Shown here piece after piece: positions 6,623-8,483 of a stretch of 8,483 bases of DNA. Source of the DNA: DATDWC01 sp035289805. GTDB lineage: Bacteria > Patescibacteriota > Gracilibacteria > Peribacterales > Peribacteraceae. Both the position numbers and the translations under genes were made by a program. The first letter of the stretch is position 1, and every line of letters begins with the position of its first letter. The stretch covers positions 1-8,483 of the forward strand of contig DATDWC010000088.1 in assembly GCA_035289805.1 (NCBI GenBank), given 5' to 3'. Below the pieces are notes generated by a model that was not told the origin of the DNA, did no database searches, and worked only from the letters and a program-made list of their open reading frames with translations.

Positions 6623-8483
6623 GATCTCTGTACCCCCGCTCATCGGCGTTCTTGCTCGGGATATTCACACTCCTCCTCGTCGGCTGTAGCAGCGATGCTC
6701 CTCCTGCCCCTGCAACTATTCCTCTGCCGCAGGTTCAGAGCACGACACTCCCACCCATTACTCCCGTCATTGGTGCTGTGCCAATGGGTTGGACCGTCAC
6801 TGGCTCCACTTCCCTCTATGCACGTCTCTACCAATCCTCGAATGCCGTGCTCGAAACATCACTCCTCCTCCCCAGTGATACTGATGCCGTGAGCGATAGC
6901 TTGATTGCAGATCGCATTATCACTGCTGTTGCTGCGGATCTCGTTGTTCAGTACTACACCCAAGGTACGAAGCCCCTGGAAGAGCGCGCGAACGATCTCG
7001 TCGTTTGGCGTACGAATGATCTCGCGCCAATTCCGACGGAAGCTTTTGATCTTGGTAAAGATGGCTTAGGAGTTCCATACGAATTCAATGAGGTGAAGCA
7101 GTTCGTGCGTGATGCGATCAACGAGACAACCGATATTGCGTGTCTTAGAACACCTCCATGGTGGTTGCATCCCGAAAAACCCACACGCCTCCCGGAATCC
7201 GGTACGATGGATATGACTCCGGCAGCGTGCAGTTTGCTCATTGATGAAGTGCGCGAAGCGGTAGAGCGCGAACGGATGCTGGAGGCTCTGCGTCAGGATC
7301 TCTCGCTCATTGCGTACGGTGAAGAATTCATCGTCGATGGTGATCTGCAAGCTTCACCAAAGGAGCTTCGCACGTACGATCTCCTCCTCGATATTGCGGG
7401 TGCGGGAAATATTCTCGGCGCGGGAGCATTCGATGTACTCTTCCAGAACGGCAACCAAGGTGGAGAGCAGTGTGATCATGGGGTGTGCGCCTGTACCTAC
7501 CCTTTCGTTCCAAGTTGCGGAGATGGGATCAAGCAGGGGGGAATGGAACAGTGCGATGATCACAATAAATATCCTGGTGATGGCTGCGATGAATTCTGCC
7601 AGGTAGAGCAAAACTACTGTGGTGATACAGTGACGCAACACTGGGAGGAATGCGGAGAAGAGCGGGAATGCCCCGATGGAGCAGCATGTGGGAGTTATGC
7701 GGATTGTGCGATTGGTGGCAGCATCTGCGGCGGCGGTCTCTCCCCCACAGAATGCCAGAATCAACTCTGGGAGAAGACCTGCCGGTTCACTGGGCAAACC
7801 TGCGGCATCAATAACCCCGAGAATCCTGATCAGGATTGCACTGCAGTGCCAAGTTTCCTTTTAGGAAAGCCGCAGGCACAGATTGATCTCTGGCGTCGGG
7901 ATGCGTGCCGCTATGTTGCAGGCGGCGTGTGCTTCGTGGGGCAACCGGGGAGCGGCATCATCGAAGGCACACCCTGCAAAGATCAGGCGGATTGCAGCGG
8001 AGTTTCGAGCTGTACCTCGGAGGGATTCTGTACCAATCACCCCTACCGCACCTGCAAGAGTGATGAGCAGTGCTACTCCTGTTCATCGGAGGAGATCAAA
8101 GGGACCTGCTACGAGAACGGAGAGTCCTGTAATGGCAACGAGGATTGTCCGATCTCCGGCTACTGCATGCTGGAGCCAGAAGGCATCTGCCGCCCTCGTG
8201 TGATTGGAGGTATGGGGAACGATCGATCAACCTGCAACGAGTTCTGCGAAGACAAAACACGCTGCGGTGATAGGGTGATTTACCTTACGGAGAATGGTAA
8301 TCCCGAAGAATGTGACAATGGTATGCACTGTGCAGATGGTTCGCAGTGCTTCCTCGGTCAAGTATGTGAGGATGGGAGCGCCTGCAAGCCACGTGACGGT
8401 GTGGGAGCAGGTCTCTTTACTCTCCAAACATGGAATACGTGTACTGCGCTCTGCAAACTCCAGATTTGTGGTGATGGAATCAC
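6619..8483 (+). CDS. Large lipoprotein with Myxococcus-type cysteine-rich repeats, 3'-truncated by the window
   Basis: The frame opens at ATG 6619 inside the ATGA overlap and stays open for 621 full codons to the window edge, so the true end is unknown. The N-terminus is a textbook lipoprotein signal: RSLYPR, a hydrophobic core and lipobox LVGC with C23 as the lipidated cysteine, followed by SSDAPPAPAT, a Pro/Ala-rich linker. Residues about 50-275 form a globular part with C175 and C204; the segment after C204 (DEVREAVERERML) resembles one in the 245-residue neighbour. From C285 on the protein is extremely cysteine-rich (42 cysteines to C617), with DUF4215-like units such as CGDGIKQ...QCDD...GDGC. 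Such repeats are known from exported proteins of myxobacteria and some candidate phyla and are thought to be disulfide-stabilised surface modules. The likely location is the outer face of the cytoplasmic membrane or the cell surface, where it could anchor the other three products. The exact role is unknown. Confidence 0.93.
   Translation, partial: MRSLYPRSSAFLLGIFTLLLVGCSSDAPPAPATIPLPQVQSTTLPPITPVIGAVPMGWTVTGSTSLYARLYQSSNAVLETSLLLPSDTDAVSDSLIADRIITAVAADLVVQYYTQGTKPLEERANDLVVWRTNDLAPIPTEAFDLGKDGLGVPYEFNEVKQFVRDAINETTDIACLRTPPWWLHPEKPTRLPESGTMDMTPAACSLLIDEVREAVERERMLEALRQDLSLIAYGEEFIVDGDLQASPKELRTYDLLLDIAGAGNILGAGAFDVLFQNGNQGGEQCDHGVCACTYPFVPSCGDGIKQGGMEQCDDHNKYPGDGCDEFCQVEQNYCGDTVTQHWEECGEERECPDGAACGSYADCAIGGSICGGGLSPTECQNQLWEKTCRFTGQTCGINNPENPDQDCTAVPSFLLGKPQAQIDLWRRDACRYVAGGVCFVGQPGSGIIEGTPCKDQADCSGVSSCTSEGFCTNHPYRTCKSDEQCYSCSSEEIKGTCYENGESCNGNEDCPISGYCMLEPEGICRPRVIGGMGNDRSTCNEFCEDKTRCGDRVIYLTENGNPEECDNGMHCADGSQCFLGQVCEDGSACKPRDGVGAGLFTLQTWNTCTALCKLQICGDGI
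7516..8483 (+). repeat. Cysteine-rich protein repeats, DUF4215/Myxo_disulf-like
   Basis: Within the lipoprotein, units beginning CGD recur at residues 300 (nt 7516), 334 (7618), 549 (8263) and 617 (8467). The first is the most canonical: CGDG, then EQCDD with C312, then GDGC with C323 and C327. The second and third keep CGD and EEC (C345, C565) but lack the second half. The fourth is cut by the window edge. Between them lie shorter cysteine modules of the type PCxxxxxC....C....C (453-488 and 504-524). The repeats are divergent at DNA level, so they are old rather than a fresh tandem duplication. More units are expected beyond 8483. Confidence 0.8.

Noticed and set aside
1..8483. CRISPR arrays, tRNA or rRNA genes, insertion sequences and phage attachment sites.
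   Set aside because: I found no regularly spaced direct repeats, tRNA-like cloverleaf or TTCRA loop in an intergenic region, transposase or integrase motifs, or rRNA-like stretches on either strand.

Overview
The window looks bacterial and uses the standard bacterial code: TGA acts as a stop in two tightly packed gene junctions, and no long frame needs it as an amino acid. The base composition is moderately GC-rich by eye, with heavy use of CTC for leucine. None of the genes has a convincing Shine-Dalgarno sequence at normal spacing. An RNase J beside a long run of unrecognised exported, cysteine-rich proteins, one of them a lipoprotein with Myxococcus-type cysteine-rich repeats (DUF4215-like), would fit a Patescibacteria/CPR lineage of the Peregrinibacteria/Peribacteria kind. 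A deltaproteobacterial-type host is not excluded. This placement is inference.

Layout. 1-177 holds a stem-loop and no gene I can support. 178-759 encodes a small acidic cytoplasmic protein that I do not recognise, with a stem-loop over its stop codon. 760-931 carries a good sigma-70-type promoter (809-837) and a leader with possible RNA structure. 932-2647 is ribonuclease J, the one confidently identified enzyme, followed by a convincing intrinsic terminator (2667-2701). 2702-2726 can form two mutually exclusive hairpins around the next start codon.

2718-8483 is a four-gene, same-strand cluster: an 806-residue secreted protein, a 245-residue secreted protein, a 248-residue membrane-anchored protein, and a large lipoprotein that runs off the right edge. 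The junctions are a 4-base ATGA overlap, a 3-base gap and another ATGA overlap, so the genes are almost certainly one operon with coupled translation. All four products carry an export or membrane signal, and they share short cysteine-anchored motifs (for example SD-(I/L)-...-ALDC in the first two). This suggests a co-exported, possibly interacting cell-surface system of diverged relatives. I could not assign a function to it. It is the part of the window most likely to be undescribed.
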